NCBI RefSeq assembly: GCF_003952185.1
Contig: NZ_RXFS01000007.1
Span: 372,001 to 436,000, forward strand
DNA length: 64,000 nt
Reading direction: 5' to 3'
DNA from: Variovorax sp. 679
GTDB lineage: Bacteria > Pseudomonadota > Gammaproteobacteria > Burkholderiales > Burkholderiaceae_C
Every line of letters begins with the position of its first letter. The first letter of the stretch is position 1. Made by a program: the position numbers and the translations under genes. The notes beneath the pieces were generated by a model. That model searched no databases. It was not told the DNA's origin and worked only from the letters and a program-made list of their open reading frames with translations. Of the stretch, positions 1 through 7,635 are shown piece by piece.

Positions 1-413
1 CCGGTCGAGTGGATGACGAGCTTTTCGCGCACTGTGAGGCTGCCGTCGAACACGCCGCGGATCTCGGCGATGTCGATCTCGGCGGAGCCCTTGAACTCGC
101 CCTGTTCGGCGATCTGCATCAGGCGCGAATCCATCGTGGCCTCGACGAGGCCTTCGACCACGAGCGTGTCGCAATCGGTGATCTCCACGCCCTTGAGCTT
201 GATGTTCGGGCCGACGGTGAGCTTGCTGCCGCCTTCCTTGGCGGCGGGCGATGCCGCTGCGGTGTTCAGGCCGCCTTGCTGTGCGGTCAGCGACGAGGGA
301 TTGACGGGGGTTCCGGAGAGGTTGGTGCCCGAACCGACGAGCGGTGCGGGGCGGGATGTCAACGAGTCGGTGTCACGATCACGCTTGCCGAAGAAGGGGG
401 ACTGTGTAGCCAA
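1..413 (-). CDS. Bactofilin family cytoskeletal protein (3' end cut by window)
   Basis: Reading the minus strand from a TTG at 413 gives a protein of at least 137 residues that runs off the window edge. The first about 65 residues are a Ser/Pro/Ala-rich low-complexity tail. After it comes a segment of short beta-rungs (KLTVGPNIKLKGVEI, LVVEGLVEATM, GSAEIDIAEIRGVFDGSLTV), the repeating pattern of the bactofilin (DUF583) right-handed beta-helix that polymerises into a cytoskeletal scaffold. The TTG start is chosen because GAGGAG sits 7 nt upstream and no ATG is nearby in frame. Bactofilins act at the inner face of the membrane in shape and polar functions; the exact role here cannot be told. 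Confidence 0.75.
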   Translation of the reverse strand, partial: MATQSPFFGKRDRDTDSLTSRPAPLVGSGTNLSGTPVNPSSLTAQQGGLNTAAASPAAKEGGSKLTVGPNIKLKGVEITDCDTLVVEGLVEATMDSRLMQIAEQGEFKGSAEIDIAEIRGVFDGSLTVREKLVIHST

Positions 414-528
414 AGGGGAGCTCCTCAAGAAAGGGGACTATCGTAAGAACGCACTCACGGCCTGCGGCACTTCATTGCGCAATAAGCGTAACTGAATAAG
501 TCGGTCATGCACATGACAATGTGGCGCC

Positions 529-1467
529 ATGAGCCCTCAAAACGCCGCATCTTCTTCCGCCACGCAGGCCTCGCGCGCCATGTCGTCCACCACCGACTCG
601 CGCTTCGACAAGCCCGCGCACGGCTGGCGGCGCACGATGTTCACGGTGATCTTCGAGGCCGACACGCGCGCGGGCCTGTGGTTCGACCTGGCACTGATCG
701 CGGTGATCGTGGCCAGCGTGCTGGTGGTGATCCTCGACAGCGTGCAGCCCATCCGCGAGCAGTGGCGATCGGTGTTCAACGTGCTCGAATGGGTGTTCAC
801 CATTCTCTTCACGCTGGAGTACATCGCGCGGCTGTGCTGCGTGAACAAGCCGCTGCGCTACGCGCTGAGCTTCTACGGCGTGATCGACCTGCTCGCGCTG
901 CTGCCGACCTTCCTCGTGGTCTTCGCGCCGGAGATGGGGCTGGGGTATCTCATCGACGTGCGCGTACTGCGCCTGCTGCGCGTATTCCGCATCTTCAAAC
1001 TATCGCGTTACTCGGTGGAGTACCGCGCGCTGGTGCTGGCGGTGGCATCGAGCCGGCGCAAGATCACAGTGTTCGTCGGCTTCGTGATGCTGGTGGTGCT
1101 GGTGATGGGCACGCTGATGTACGTGGTCGAGGGCCCGGTGCACGGCTTCACGAGCATTCCGGTGGCGATCTACTGGGCCATCTCGACGATGGCCACGGTG
1201 GGCTTCGGCGACCTCGTGCCCAAGACCGACCTGGGCCGCGCGATCGCCTCGGTGATGATGCTGCTGGGCTGGGGCGTGCTCGCGGTGCCGACGGGCATCG
1301 TGACCGCGGAGATGGCGCGGCGCGGGCCCGACGACGAAGCGGTGCCGGTGGCGCCGCGCGGCATTCTCGCGATGACGGCGCCCGTGTCTGCCTCGGTGCC
1401 CGCGAAGCGCATCACTCCTGCGGCCAGACGACGCGCCCTTGCGCAGCATCGCCGAGGCGGACGATGA
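529..1467 (+). CDS. Voltage-gated-type potassium channel (ion transporter family)
   Basis: A 312-residue inner-membrane protein. After a Ser-rich cytoplasmic N-terminus (about 35 residues) there are six predicted membrane segments. One has the arginine spacing of a voltage sensor (RVLRLLRVFRIFKLSRYS, about residues 145-162). The pore loop carries the K+ selectivity filter TVGFGD (about residues 224-229). This is the six-TM Kv/ion_trans architecture of bacterial K+ channels, and the length fits. The C-terminal tail is short and has no visible ligand-binding domain. The last 56 nt overlap the convergent YigZ gene at its 3' end. Which ions it passes and its gating are inferred from the family. 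Confidence 0.88.
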   Translation: MSPQNAASSSATQASRAMSSTTDSRFDKPAHGWRRTMFTVIFEADTRAGLWFDLALIAVIVASVLVVILDSVQPIREQWRSVFNVLEWVFTILFTLEYIARLCCVNKPLRYALSFYGVIDLLALLPTFLVVFAPEMGLGYLIDVRVLRLLRVFRIFKLSRYSVEYRALVLAVASSRRKITVFVGFVMLVVLVMGTLMYVVEGPVHGFTSIPVAIYWAISTMATVGFGDLVPKTDLGRAIASVMMLLGWGVLAVPTGIVTAEMARRGPDDEAVPVAPRGILAMTAPVSASVPAKRITPAARRRALAQHRRGGR

Positions 1468-1999
1468 AGGCATCGGCGTCGGGCTCGGGCAGCGAGAAGG
1501 CGAAGGCGACGTCGTCGCCGTGCTGCACGCCCTCGAGCACCGCGCCGGCGGCTGCAAGTTCGCGCCGCACCAGTCCCTCGAGGGCATAGGGCACCGAGCA
1601 CCGGAGGCTGCGCTGGCGCAGCAGCGGCACGAGCGTGGCGCCGAGCAGGGCCTGCGCGACCGCGTCGGTATAAGCCCGCACGAGGCCGCCTGCTCCGAGC
1701 TTCACGCCTCCGAAGTAGCGCACCACTGTCGCAAGCGCGCCCTCGACCTGCTGGTGGCGCAGCACTTCCAGCATCGGGCGGCCGGCCGTGCCGCCGGGCT
1801 CGCCGTCGTCGTTTGCAGCTGACTGGCCGCCGGCCATGAGAGCCCAGCACACATGCGCTGCCGCCGGATGCTCGGCGCGAAGCGAGGCGACCACGGCGAG
1901 TGCCGCGGTGCGGTCGGCCACGGGCTGCACGCAGCCGATGAAGCGGCTCTTCTTTATCACCAGTTCGCTATGAACCGGCTGCGCGAGCGTGAAGCTCAT
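1412..1999 (-). CDS. YigZ/IMPACT family protein
   Basis: 195 residues. The N-terminal half has the UPF0029/IMPACT signature: KKSRFIGCVQPV near residue 15, then DDGEPGGTAGRPMLEVL and VVRYFGGVKLGAGGLVRAY. The C-terminal part is the small DUF1949-like domain. The family is widespread in bacteria and related to eukaryotic IMPACT; its biochemical role is not established. The ATG at 1999 begins exactly at the conserved domain, so the longer upstream frame is not used. It lies 22 nt from the stop of metW on the same strand and could be co-transcribed; its 3' end overlaps the convergent channel gene. Confidence 0.85.
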   Translation of the reverse strand: MSFTLAQPVHSELVIKKSRFIGCVQPVADRTAALAVVASLRAEHPAAAHVCWALMAGGQSAANDDGEPGGTAGRPMLEVLRHQQVEGALATVVRYFGGVKLGAGGLVRAYTDAVAQALLGATLVPLLRQRSLRCSVPYALEGLVRRELAAAGAVLEGVQHGDDVAFAFSLPEPDADAFIVRLGDAAQGRVVWPQE

Positions 2000-2021
2000 C
2001 CGGTGGTGCGCTTCGAGGTGC

Positions 2022-2612
2022 TCAGCCGCCGCCGCGCTCGAACTTGAAGACCGCCGTGCTGGCGCGCGCGTTGGGCAGCCAGCGCACGTCGCGGCCGTCC
2101 TGCAGGCCGAAGGCGTCGAGGATGCGCAGGTTGTTCTTGCCGGCCAGCACCTCGAAGTCCTTGAAGGTGCCAACGCGGATGTTGGGCGTGTCGTACCACT
2201 GGTAGGGCAGGCGGCGCGTCACCGGCATGCGGCCGCGCGCCACGCTCATGCGGTTGGGCCAGTGCGCGAAGTTCGGAAAGGCGACGATGCCGATGCGGCC
2301 GACGCGCGCGGTCTCGCGCAGCATGACTTCGGCATTGCGAAGATGCTGCAGCGTGTCGATCTGAAGCACCACGTCGAAGGAGGCGTCGTCGAACATCGCG
2401 AGGCCTTCGTCGAGGTTGAGCTGGATCACGTCGACGCCGCGGCGGATGCACTGCAGCACGTTGCCGTCGGCAATTTCCACGCCGTAGCCGGTGCAGCCGC
2501 GCTCGCGCTGCAGCAGGTCGAGCAGGGCGCCGTCGCCGCAGCCGAGGTCGAGCACGCGCGCGCCCTGCGGCACCAGTTCGGCGATCAATCTTTGGTGTTC
2601 GAGGTCGCTCAT
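2022..2612 (-). CDS. metW: Methionine biosynthesis protein MetW
   Basis: 196 residues with a class I SAM-dependent methyltransferase-like fold: motif I VLDLGCGDG (about residues 20-28), GVEIADGNV (about 43-51) and a DTLQHLRN segment. MetW is found next to metX in proteobacteria and is needed for full activity of MetX in homoserine O-acylation. The start codon overlaps the metX stop by 4 nt (ATGA type), which indicates translational coupling in a metX-metW operon. The riboswitch found upstream of metX would then control both genes. Confidence 0.93.
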   Translation of the reverse strand: MSDLEHQRLIAELVPQGARVLDLGCGDGALLDLLQRERGCTGYGVEIADGNVLQCIRRGVDVIQLNLDEGLAMFDDASFDVVLQIDTLQHLRNAEVMLRETARVGRIGIVAFPNFAHWPNRMSVARGRMPVTRRLPYQWYDTPNIRVGTFKDFEVLAGKNNLRILDAFGLQDGRDVRWLPNARASTAVFKFERGGG

Positions 2613-3772
2613 TGCTGGAACTCCTTGGCGACGCGATCGAAGTAGGAGCGCACCACGCCCATGTAGCGCACGTCGTCGAGCAGGAAGGCGTCGTGGCCGT
2701 GGGGCGCGTCGATTTCGGCGTAGCTCACGTTGCGGCGGTTGTCGAGCAGCGCCTTCACGAGTTCGCGGCTGCGCGCGGGGGAGAAGCGCCAGTCGGTCTT
2801 GAAGCTCACGAGCAGGAACTTGGCCGTGGCCTGGGCCAGCGCGGTGCTGAGCTTGCCGCCATGGTTGCGCGCGGGGTCGAAGTAGTCGAGAGCGCGGGTG
2901 ATCAGCAGGTAGGTGTTGGCGTCGAAGTACTCGCTGAACTTGTCGCCCTGGTAGCGCAGGTAGCTTTCGATCTGGAACTCGACGTCCTGCGTGGAGTAGC
3001 GATAGTCGAGCCCCGCCACCTCACCCTCGACGGCGCTGCGCAGGATGCGGCCGAACTTGGCGTTCATCACGTCGTCGCTGAGGTAGGTGATGTGGCCGAT
3101 CATTCGAGCGATGCGCAGGCCGCGCTTCGGGATCACTCCGTGTTCGTAGAAGTGGCCGCCATGGAAGTCGGGGTCGGTCACGATGGCGCGTCGCGCCACC
3201 TCGTTGAAGGCGATGTTCTCGGCCGTGAGGTTGGGCGCGCTGGCCACCACCACGGCATGTCGTACGCGGTCGGGGTACTGCAGCGTCCACGACAGCGCCT
3301 GCATGCCGCCGAGGCTGCCGCCCATGACGGCGGCGAGCGTCTGGATGCCGAGCGAATCGAGCAGGGCGGCCTGCGCGTCGACCCAGTCTTCGACCGTGAC
3401 CACCGGGAAGTCGGCGCCGTAGACACGGCCGGTGGCGGGGTTGACGTGCATCGGGCCGGTCGAGCCGAAGCAGGAGCCGAGGTTGTTCACGCCGATCACG
3501 AAGAAGCGGTCGGTGTCGACCGGCTTGCCCGGGCCCACCATGTTGTCCCACCAGCCCTCGGAGCGGGCCTGGCCCTGGTAGACGCCCGCCACATGGTGCG
3601 AGGCGTTGAGCGCATGGCATACCAGCACCGCATTGCTGCGGTCGGCATTGAGAGTGCCGTAGGTTTCGTAGGCGAGCGTGTAGTCGCTGATCGATGCGCC
3701 GCTGCGCAGGGCCAGCGGGCCTGCGAACTGCATCGACTGCGGAGTGACGACCAGAGGTGGTGACGACGACAT
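2609..3772 (-). CDS. metX: Homoserine O-acyltransferase MetX
   Basis: 387 residues, alpha/beta-hydrolase fold, the usual MetX length. It transfers an acyl group to the hydroxyl of homoserine, the first committed step of methionine synthesis. Visible features: NALNASHHVAG-type substrate region, nucleophile elbow GGSLGGM (Ser about residue 160), and the C-terminal catalytic Asp and His in SFKTDWRFSP and APHGHDAFL. Whether acetyl-CoA or succinyl-CoA is used cannot be read with certainty; many betaproteobacterial MetX/MetW pairs use succinyl-CoA. The ATG at 3772 is chosen over a much longer open frame, because sequence upstream of it is the leader with hairpin and SAM-II riboswitch. Confidence 0.95.
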   Translation of the reverse strand: MSSSPPLVVTPQSMQFAGPLALRSGASISDYTLAYETYGTLNADRSNAVLVCHALNASHHVAGVYQGQARSEGWWDNMVGPGKPVDTDRFFVIGVNNLGSCFGSTGPMHVNPATGRVYGADFPVVTVEDWVDAQAALLDSLGIQTLAAVMGGSLGGMQALSWTLQYPDRVRHAVVVASAPNLTAENIAFNEVARRAIVTDPDFHGGHFYEHGVIPKRGLRIARMIGHITYLSDDVMNAKFGRILRSAVEGEVAGLDYRYSTQDVEFQIESYLRYQGDKFSEYFDANTYLLITRALDYFDPARNHGGKLSTALAQATAKFLLVSFKTDWRFSPARSRELVKALLDNRRNVSYAEIDAPHGHDAFLLDDVRYMGVVRSYFDRVAKEFQQ

Positions 3773-3781
3773 GAATAAAAA

Positions 3782-3809
3782 ACCCGGCCTCGCCAAAAAC
3801 GAGCCGGGT
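3782..3809 (-). terminator. Intrinsic terminator/attenuator hairpin in the metX leader
   Basis: On the minus strand ACCCGGCTCG, a TTTTTGG loop and CGAGGCCGGGT form a stem with one bulge, followed by TTTTTT. The T run ends only 4 nt before the metX ATG. It directly follows the SAM-II aptamer, so it is the obvious expression platform: ligand-dependent termination, or masking of the ribosome binding region since it covers the Shine-Dalgarno position. Confidence 0.75.
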
Positions 3810-3812
3810 CTG

Positions 3813-3872
3813 CCGCGCCTGTCTTTAGCTGGATTTATAAAGCGCCCGCAAGCTGAAGCAAATCGGCGCTGG
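3813..3872 (-). promoter_or_regulatory. SAM-II (metA-type) riboswitch upstream of metX
   Basis: On the minus strand AGCGCC (3870-3865) pairs with GGCGCT (3846-3841) as the P1 stem. The loop has GATTTG. Then comes TTATAAATCCAGCTAAAG (3840-3823), which matches the conserved SAM-II 3' segment (AUAAAU..AGCUAAA), and its AAATC can pair back with loop GATTT as in the H-type pseudoknot. SAM-II aptamers bind S-adenosylmethionine and repress methionine/SAM genes, which fits a metX leader. Recognised by eye from the consensus; a covariance search was not run. Confidence 0.82.
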
Positions 3873-3996
3873 AGGAGTATATCCCCCAGGCTGCGCGCAC
3901 TGCGTGTCGCTTCGCCAACCCCCTTGGAAAGGGGGCAACACCTGCGGCCCGGCGGAGCCGGTTCCGCGGTGTTCTGGGATGGGGGCGGGTCTCTCT

Positions 3997-4560
3997 CTAT
4001 ATGCCGACGATCATGAGGATGCCGAGCACCAGGAAGATCGCGGCCGAGACGCCGTGCACGAGCTTGATCGGCACGCGCCGCACGATCTTCTCGCCGAGCC
4101 ACACCACCGGCGCATTGGCCAGCATCATGCCCAGCGTGGTGCCCACGACCACCCAGAAATAGTCGTGCGTGAAGCGGGCGGCGAGCATGACTGTGGCGAT
4201 CTGGGTCTTGTCGCCCATCTCGGCGAGGAAGAACGCGATCACCGTGGTGCCGAAGACGCCGAACTTCGACGCGCCGGGGGCATCGTCGTCGTCCAGCTTG
4301 TCGGGAATCAGCATCCAGATGGCCATCGCGATGAACGAGCCGCCCAGTATCCAGCGCAAAACCTCGGGGCCGAGCCAGCGCGTGAGGTAGTTGCCTACGG
4401 CGCCCGCCAGGGCGTGGTTGATGATGGTTGCGGCGAAGATGCCGAGGACGATGGGCCAGGGTTTCCTGAAGCGGGCGGCGAGCAGGAGGGCTAGGAGTTG
4501 GGTCTTGTCGCCCATTTCGGCGAGCGCGACGACGCCCGTTGCTACGAGAAAAGCTTCCAT
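3997..4560 (-). CDS. TMEM165/GDT1 (UPF0016) family cation exporter, probable Mn2+ exporter
   Basis: 187 residues, about six membrane helices in two homologous halves, each with the family signature E-x-GDKTQ (ALAEMGDKTQ near residue 15; FLAEMGDKTQ near residue 118). The acidic motifs are the ion path. Bacterial members such as MneA export Mn2+. The ATG at 4560 starts the first helix; a longer frame upstream is inside the riboswitch leader. The manganese-type riboswitch directly upstream strongly supports a Mn2+-related job in this genome. Monocistronic as far as can be seen. Confidence 0.9.
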   Translation of the reverse strand: MEAFLVATGVVALAEMGDKTQLLALLLAARFRKPWPIVLGIFAATIINHALAGAVGNYLTRWLGPEVLRWILGGSFIAMAIWMLIPDKLDDDDAPGASKFGVFGTTVIAFFLAEMGDKTQIATVMLAARFTHDYFWVVVGTTLGMMLANAPVVWLGEKIVRRVPIKLVHGVSAAIFLVLGILMIVGI

Positions 4561-4604
4561 GATGACGTGGGGTTCCTTGGGCCGAAGGACGCAATTGACC
4601 GTGC

Positions 4605-4760
4605 AACACCTTCGGCCATATTCCCGAAGTTGCACGGTCAAAGGTCTCGCCAGGTGTGTTCACTGCACGCGCCATATCCTGGTGGGACAGGACAAGTCTG
4701 TTGACGCGGGCCCTTCTCGCAGATCGGAAGGCGGCTACTCCCCAATGACGGGGTGGATTG
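4605..4760 (-). promoter_or_regulatory. yybP-ykoY manganese riboswitch
   Basis: The minus-strand leader of the UPF0016 gene holds the hallmarks of the yybP-ykoY aptamer in order: GGGGAGTAGCCGCC (4743-4730), GTCAACA, GTGAACACACC, and the highly conserved GGCGAGACCTTTG (4651-4639). A long hairpin follows, with GACCGTGCAAC pairing to GTTGCACGGTC around a GGCCGAAGG segment. This family senses Mn2+ and switches on efflux genes. Boundaries are approximate. Confidence 0.88.
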
Positions 4761-5024
4761 TACATGCGTGACGTGTAGCGCCAAGGACCTCGCCCAATCA
4801 CGAAAGCATGCGCTAACTTTCCAATAGTTTTGACAGCTGCTACCTCAGGAAGCAAATTCCCGCTTGCAATTCGGATATTTCACCCATAATGCACGAGCCT
4901 CCCTCTTCATTTTGGTCGGGGGGCAGTTCGGTGATCGGTCAGTTTCGCGCGACTCGACGCTCTCGTTTGAGTGATGCTTTCGGGACTCCATCGCTTTTCT
5001 TGATGTGTTTATAGGAGTCCCTTG

Positions 5025-5558
5025 ATGGGCAACAAACTGTACGTCGGCAACCTGCCTTACTCGGTGCGCGACGGAGATCTCGAACAAGCCTTCGGGCAGT
5101 TCGGCGCAGTGACCAGCGCCAAGGTCATGATGGAACGTGACACCGGCCGCTCGAAGGGCTTCGGCTTCGTCGAGATGGGCAGTGACGCGGAAGCACAGGC
5201 CGCAATCAACGGCATGAACGGCCAGCCCCTGGGTGGCCGCAGCGTCGTCGTCAACGAAGCACGTCCGATGGAAGCACGTCCCCCGCGCAGCGGTGGTGGC
5301 GGCTACGGCGGCGGCGGTGGTGGTTATGGCGGCGGTGGTGGCGGTGGCTACGGCGGCGGTGGTGGCGGCTACGGTGGTGGCGGTCGCTCCGGCGGTGGTG
5401 GTGGCGGCTACGGCGGCGGTGGCCGCAGTGGCGGCGGCGGCGGTGGTGGCGATGGCGGTTTCCGCAGCCCCTACGGCGCAGGCCCCCGTGGCGGCGGCGG
5501 TGGCCGCTCGGGCGGTGGCGGCGGTGGTTACGGCGGCGGCGGCAACAGCGGCTACTGA
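5025..5558 (+). CDS. Glycine-rich RNA-binding protein with one RRM
   Basis: 177 residues. Residues 1-80 are a single RNA recognition motif with both RNP motifs visible: RNP2 KLYVGNLPY and RNP1 SKGFGFVEM. The rest is an almost pure Gly/Tyr/Arg/Ser tail of GGGGYGG-type repeats. The architecture matches plant and cyanobacterial cold-inducible glycine-rich RNA-binding proteins, which bind single-stranded RNA as chaperones. The ATG at 5025 has AGGAG 7 nt upstream; an in-frame TTG three bases earlier is less likely. A rho-independent terminator follows, so it is probably monocistronic. Cold induction is inference only. Confidence 0.9.
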   Translation: MGNKLYVGNLPYSVRDGDLEQAFGQFGAVTSAKVMMERDTGRSKGFGFVEMGSDAEAQAAINGMNGQPLGGRSVVVNEARPMEARPPRSGGGGYGGGGGGYGGGGGGGYGGGGGGYGGGGRSGGGGGGYGGGGRSGGGGGGGDGGFRSPYGAGPRGGGGGRSGGGGGGYGGGGNSGY

Positions 5559-5593
5559 ACCTTACGGCACTCCAGAAAAGCACACATAGAGAA

Positions 5594-5616
5594 AAGGCTC
5601 CCTCGGGAGCCTTTTT
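5594..5616 (+). terminator. Rho-independent terminator after the RRM gene
   Basis: AAGGCTCCC, a short loop and GGGAGCC followed by TTTTT, 36 nt after the stop codon. Confidence 0.85.
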
Positions 5617-5634
5617 CAATGGCCGATCGCCCGC

Positions 5635-6417
5635 TCAGGCTTCGCCGCTTCTCTTCTTGCGCTCGCGCCCTTGCACCGCCCTGTCGAGCACTGCGTTGGG
5701 CAGCATGCGCATGATCTTGGCGACCACGCCCATCTGCCAGGGAATCACGCGGTAGCTGGTGCCGGCCTCGATGGCGCGCAGCGCCTGGGCGGCGAAATCT
5801 TCCGCCTTCATGAGAAAGGGCATGCCGTATCGGTTGCCCTGCGTGAGCGGCGTGTCGATGTAGCCCGGACAAAGGGTGACGACCTTGACGCCGCTCCCGT
5901 ACAGTTCGCCGCGCAGGCTCTCGCAATACGCGACCACACCGGCCTTGCTGGCGCAGTAGGCGCCGTGTCCCGGCAGTCCGCGGATGGAAGCGACGCTGCC
6001 GATGCCCACCAACCGCCCGCTGCCGCGCTGGACCATCGCCTGCACGAAGGGATGAAAAGTGGCCATCAGCCCCACGTTGTTGGTCGCGAAGGTGCGCGCC
6101 ATCACGTCGATGTCTTCGCGTTCCGCCGTATCGATGCCCACGCTGATGCCGGCATTGGCGATCACCACGTCGGGCAGTCCCTGCTGCTCGATGCAGGCCT
6201 TGCCGGCGGCGACGATGCTGTCGGTCTGCGCCACGTCGGCGCCGTAGACGCGGCAACGATCCGCGCCGAGCTGGCGCGCGCTCGCCCACGACTCGATTTC
6301 CCCCGTGCGCCGCGCAACCAGCGCCAGCCGGTAGCCCGCGTCATGAAAGCTGGCGGCCAGCGCCTGGCCGATGCCGCTCGATGCGCCGGTGATGAAGACA
6401 AGCGGGGACGTCGTCAT
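5635..6417 (-). CDS. Short-chain dehydrogenase/reductase (SDR) family protein
   Basis: 260 residues, classical SDR Rossmann enzyme. Cofactor motif TGASSGIG at residues 10-17, structural NAG motif (VIANAGIS), catalytic Ser in GSVAS and active-site YCASK (Y-x3-K). The basic residues after the second strand (ALVARRTGE) suggest NADP(H). The C-terminal region is hydrophobic with a basic tail (RERKKRSGEA), seen in SDRs attached to membranes. The substrate cannot be told. It is 16 nt downstream of lptC on the same strand and may be carried at the end of that operon. Confidence 0.88.
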   Translation of the reverse strand: MTTSPLVFITGASSGIGQALAASFHDAGYRLALVARRTGEIESWASARQLGADRCRVYGADVAQTDSIVAAGKACIEQQGLPDVVIANAGISVGIDTAEREDIDVMARTFATNNVGLMATFHPFVQAMVQRGSGRLVGIGSVASIRGLPGHGAYCASKAGVVAYCESLRGELYGSGVKVVTLCPGYIDTPLTQGNRYGMPFLMKAEDFAAQALRAIEAGTSYRVIPWQMGVVAKIMRMLPNAVLDRAVQGRERKKRSGEA

Positions 6418-6433
6418 GTGGCAGATGCCTTCT

Positions 6434-7090
6434 TCAGCGCTTCTTGGCGGGAGCGGCCGCAGCCGCCGACGGAATCAGCACGCCGCGCACGCGGCCGTTC
6501 AGGTTCGCCACGCCACTCAGGTTGTCGTAGTCGAGCGTGTCGCCGGTGAACTGGTCGGTGCCGCGAATGAGCGTGACCGGCTTGTTCGACGTGACGCGTT
6601 CGGTATCGACATAGGCGTGCAGGAACTCGCCGCGGAACTCGAGCTGCGGTGTCGGCTTGCCACCGGGACCCACGGAAGGATCGCGAATGACGATCGCATT
6701 GCCGAACAGCTGGATTTCGCTGCCGTCCGAATTCGACAGCCCACGGTTGGCGCTGCCGCGCGTCACGAGCCCCTCGGGCGACACGCTGCGCATGCGCACC
6801 TTGTCGATCTCGATGGTGTCGGTGTCGGGGTAGTGCCGGCCCTCGACGCCGTGCAGTTCGCTGCGCAGGTCGCCATTGGGCAGGAAGTTCTTGATGACGA
6901 AGTCGCGCATGAAGTAGTCGGGCTCATGCGTGGGCGCGACCTTGGCTGTGGGCTCCAGCAGCTTGGGCGCGTTGCGCACCAGCCAGTAGGTGCCGAGCGC
7001 GACGGCGGCCGTCAGGATGATCGGCAGGTAGATCGTGGCGCGGTCGAGGACGTCGCGCACCATGCCCCATGCGCGTTTCACGTTGTTCAT
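6434..7090 (-). CDS. lptC: LPS export protein LptC
   Basis: 218 residues: short cytoplasmic N-terminus, one membrane helix (about residues 20-38), then a periplasmic LptC domain (DYFMRDFVIKNFLPNG, LHGVEGRHYPDTDTIEI, TLDYDNLSGVANL). LptC sits on the LptBFG transporter and hands lipopolysaccharide to the LptA bridge. The start overlaps the kdsC stop by 4 nt (ATGA), so kdsD-kdsC-lptC form one coupled unit linking Kdo synthesis to LPS transport. lptA and lptB are not in view; in many relatives they follow, but here an SDR gene comes next. Confidence 0.92.
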   Translation of the reverse strand: MNNVKRAWGMVRDVLDRATIYLPIILTAAVALGTYWLVRNAPKLLEPTAKVAPTHEPDYFMRDFVIKNFLPNGDLRSELHGVEGRHYPDTDTIEIDKVRMRSVSPEGLVTRGSANRGLSNSDGSEIQLFGNAIVIRDPSVGPGGKPTPQLEFRGEFLHAYVDTERVTSNKPVTLIRGTDQFTGDTLDYDNLSGVANLNGRVRGVLIPSAAAAAPAKKR

Positions 7091-7635
7091 GTATTCGGGC
7101 CCCGGGCTGCGTCGAGCATGACGCGGTATTGGCCGCAGGCCGTGAGCAGCAGGTCGCAGAACTCGCGCGCCGCGCCTTCGCCGCCGCGCGCCTGGGTAAC
7201 GTAGCGCGCGATGCCGCGCACCTCGGCGTGGGCATTGGCCGGCGCCGCAGCGAAACCCACGCGCAGGAGCACCGGCAGGTCGGGCCAGTCGTCGCCGATG
7301 GCCGCGGCCTGCGCCCAGGTGAAGCCGAGTTCATCGAGCATGGCCTGCGCAGCGGGCAGCTTGTCTTCGGTGCCATAGCGCACGTGCTCGATGCCCAGCG
7401 CCTCGAGCCGCACGCGCAGCGGCTTGGAGTCGCGCCCGGTGATCACGGCCGGCACGATGCCCGCCTTGCGCAGCAGCTTCAGGCCGTAGCCGTCGAGGAT
7501 GCTGAAGCGCTTGAGCGTCTCGCCGTGCTCGGTGAAGTACACGCCGCCGTCGGTCAGGACGCCGTCGATGTCGAAGAAAACGATGCGCACGTCCTGTGCG
7601 GCGAGCAGGGTCTCGGCCTGGAACTCGAGCGGCAT
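7087..7635 (-). CDS. kdsC: 3-deoxy-manno-octulosonate-8-phosphatase KdsC
   Basis: 182 residues, HAD superfamily without a cap, as in KdsC. Motif I FFDIDGVLTDG (about residues 19-29), motif II in VITGRDS, motif III region with conserved Lys (TEDKLPA) and motif IV GDDWPDLPV. It dephosphorylates Kdo-8-phosphate to Kdo for LPS inner core. Start ATG at 7635 shares its A with the TGA of kdsD (TGATG), and its stop overlaps lptC. Confidence 0.94.
   Translation of the reverse strand: MPLEFQAETLLAAQDVRIVFFDIDGVLTDGGVYFTEHGETLKRFSILDGYGLKLLRKAGIVPAVITGRDSKPLRVRLEALGIEHVRYGTEDKLPAAQAMLDELGFTWAQAAAIGDDWPDLPVLLRVGFAAAPANAHAEVRGIARYVTQARGGEGAAREFCDLLLTACGQYRVMLDAARGPNT

Noticed and set aside
2609..4855. 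748-codon frame containing metX with a long N-terminal extension
   Set aside because: The extension runs through the SAM-II riboswitch, the GDT1 gene and the manganese riboswitch; MetX starts at 3772.
5280..5550. Short tandem repeats that might suggest a CRISPR or satellite array
   Set aside because: They are the codons of the Gly/Tyr-rich tail of the RRM protein, in frame and without spacers.
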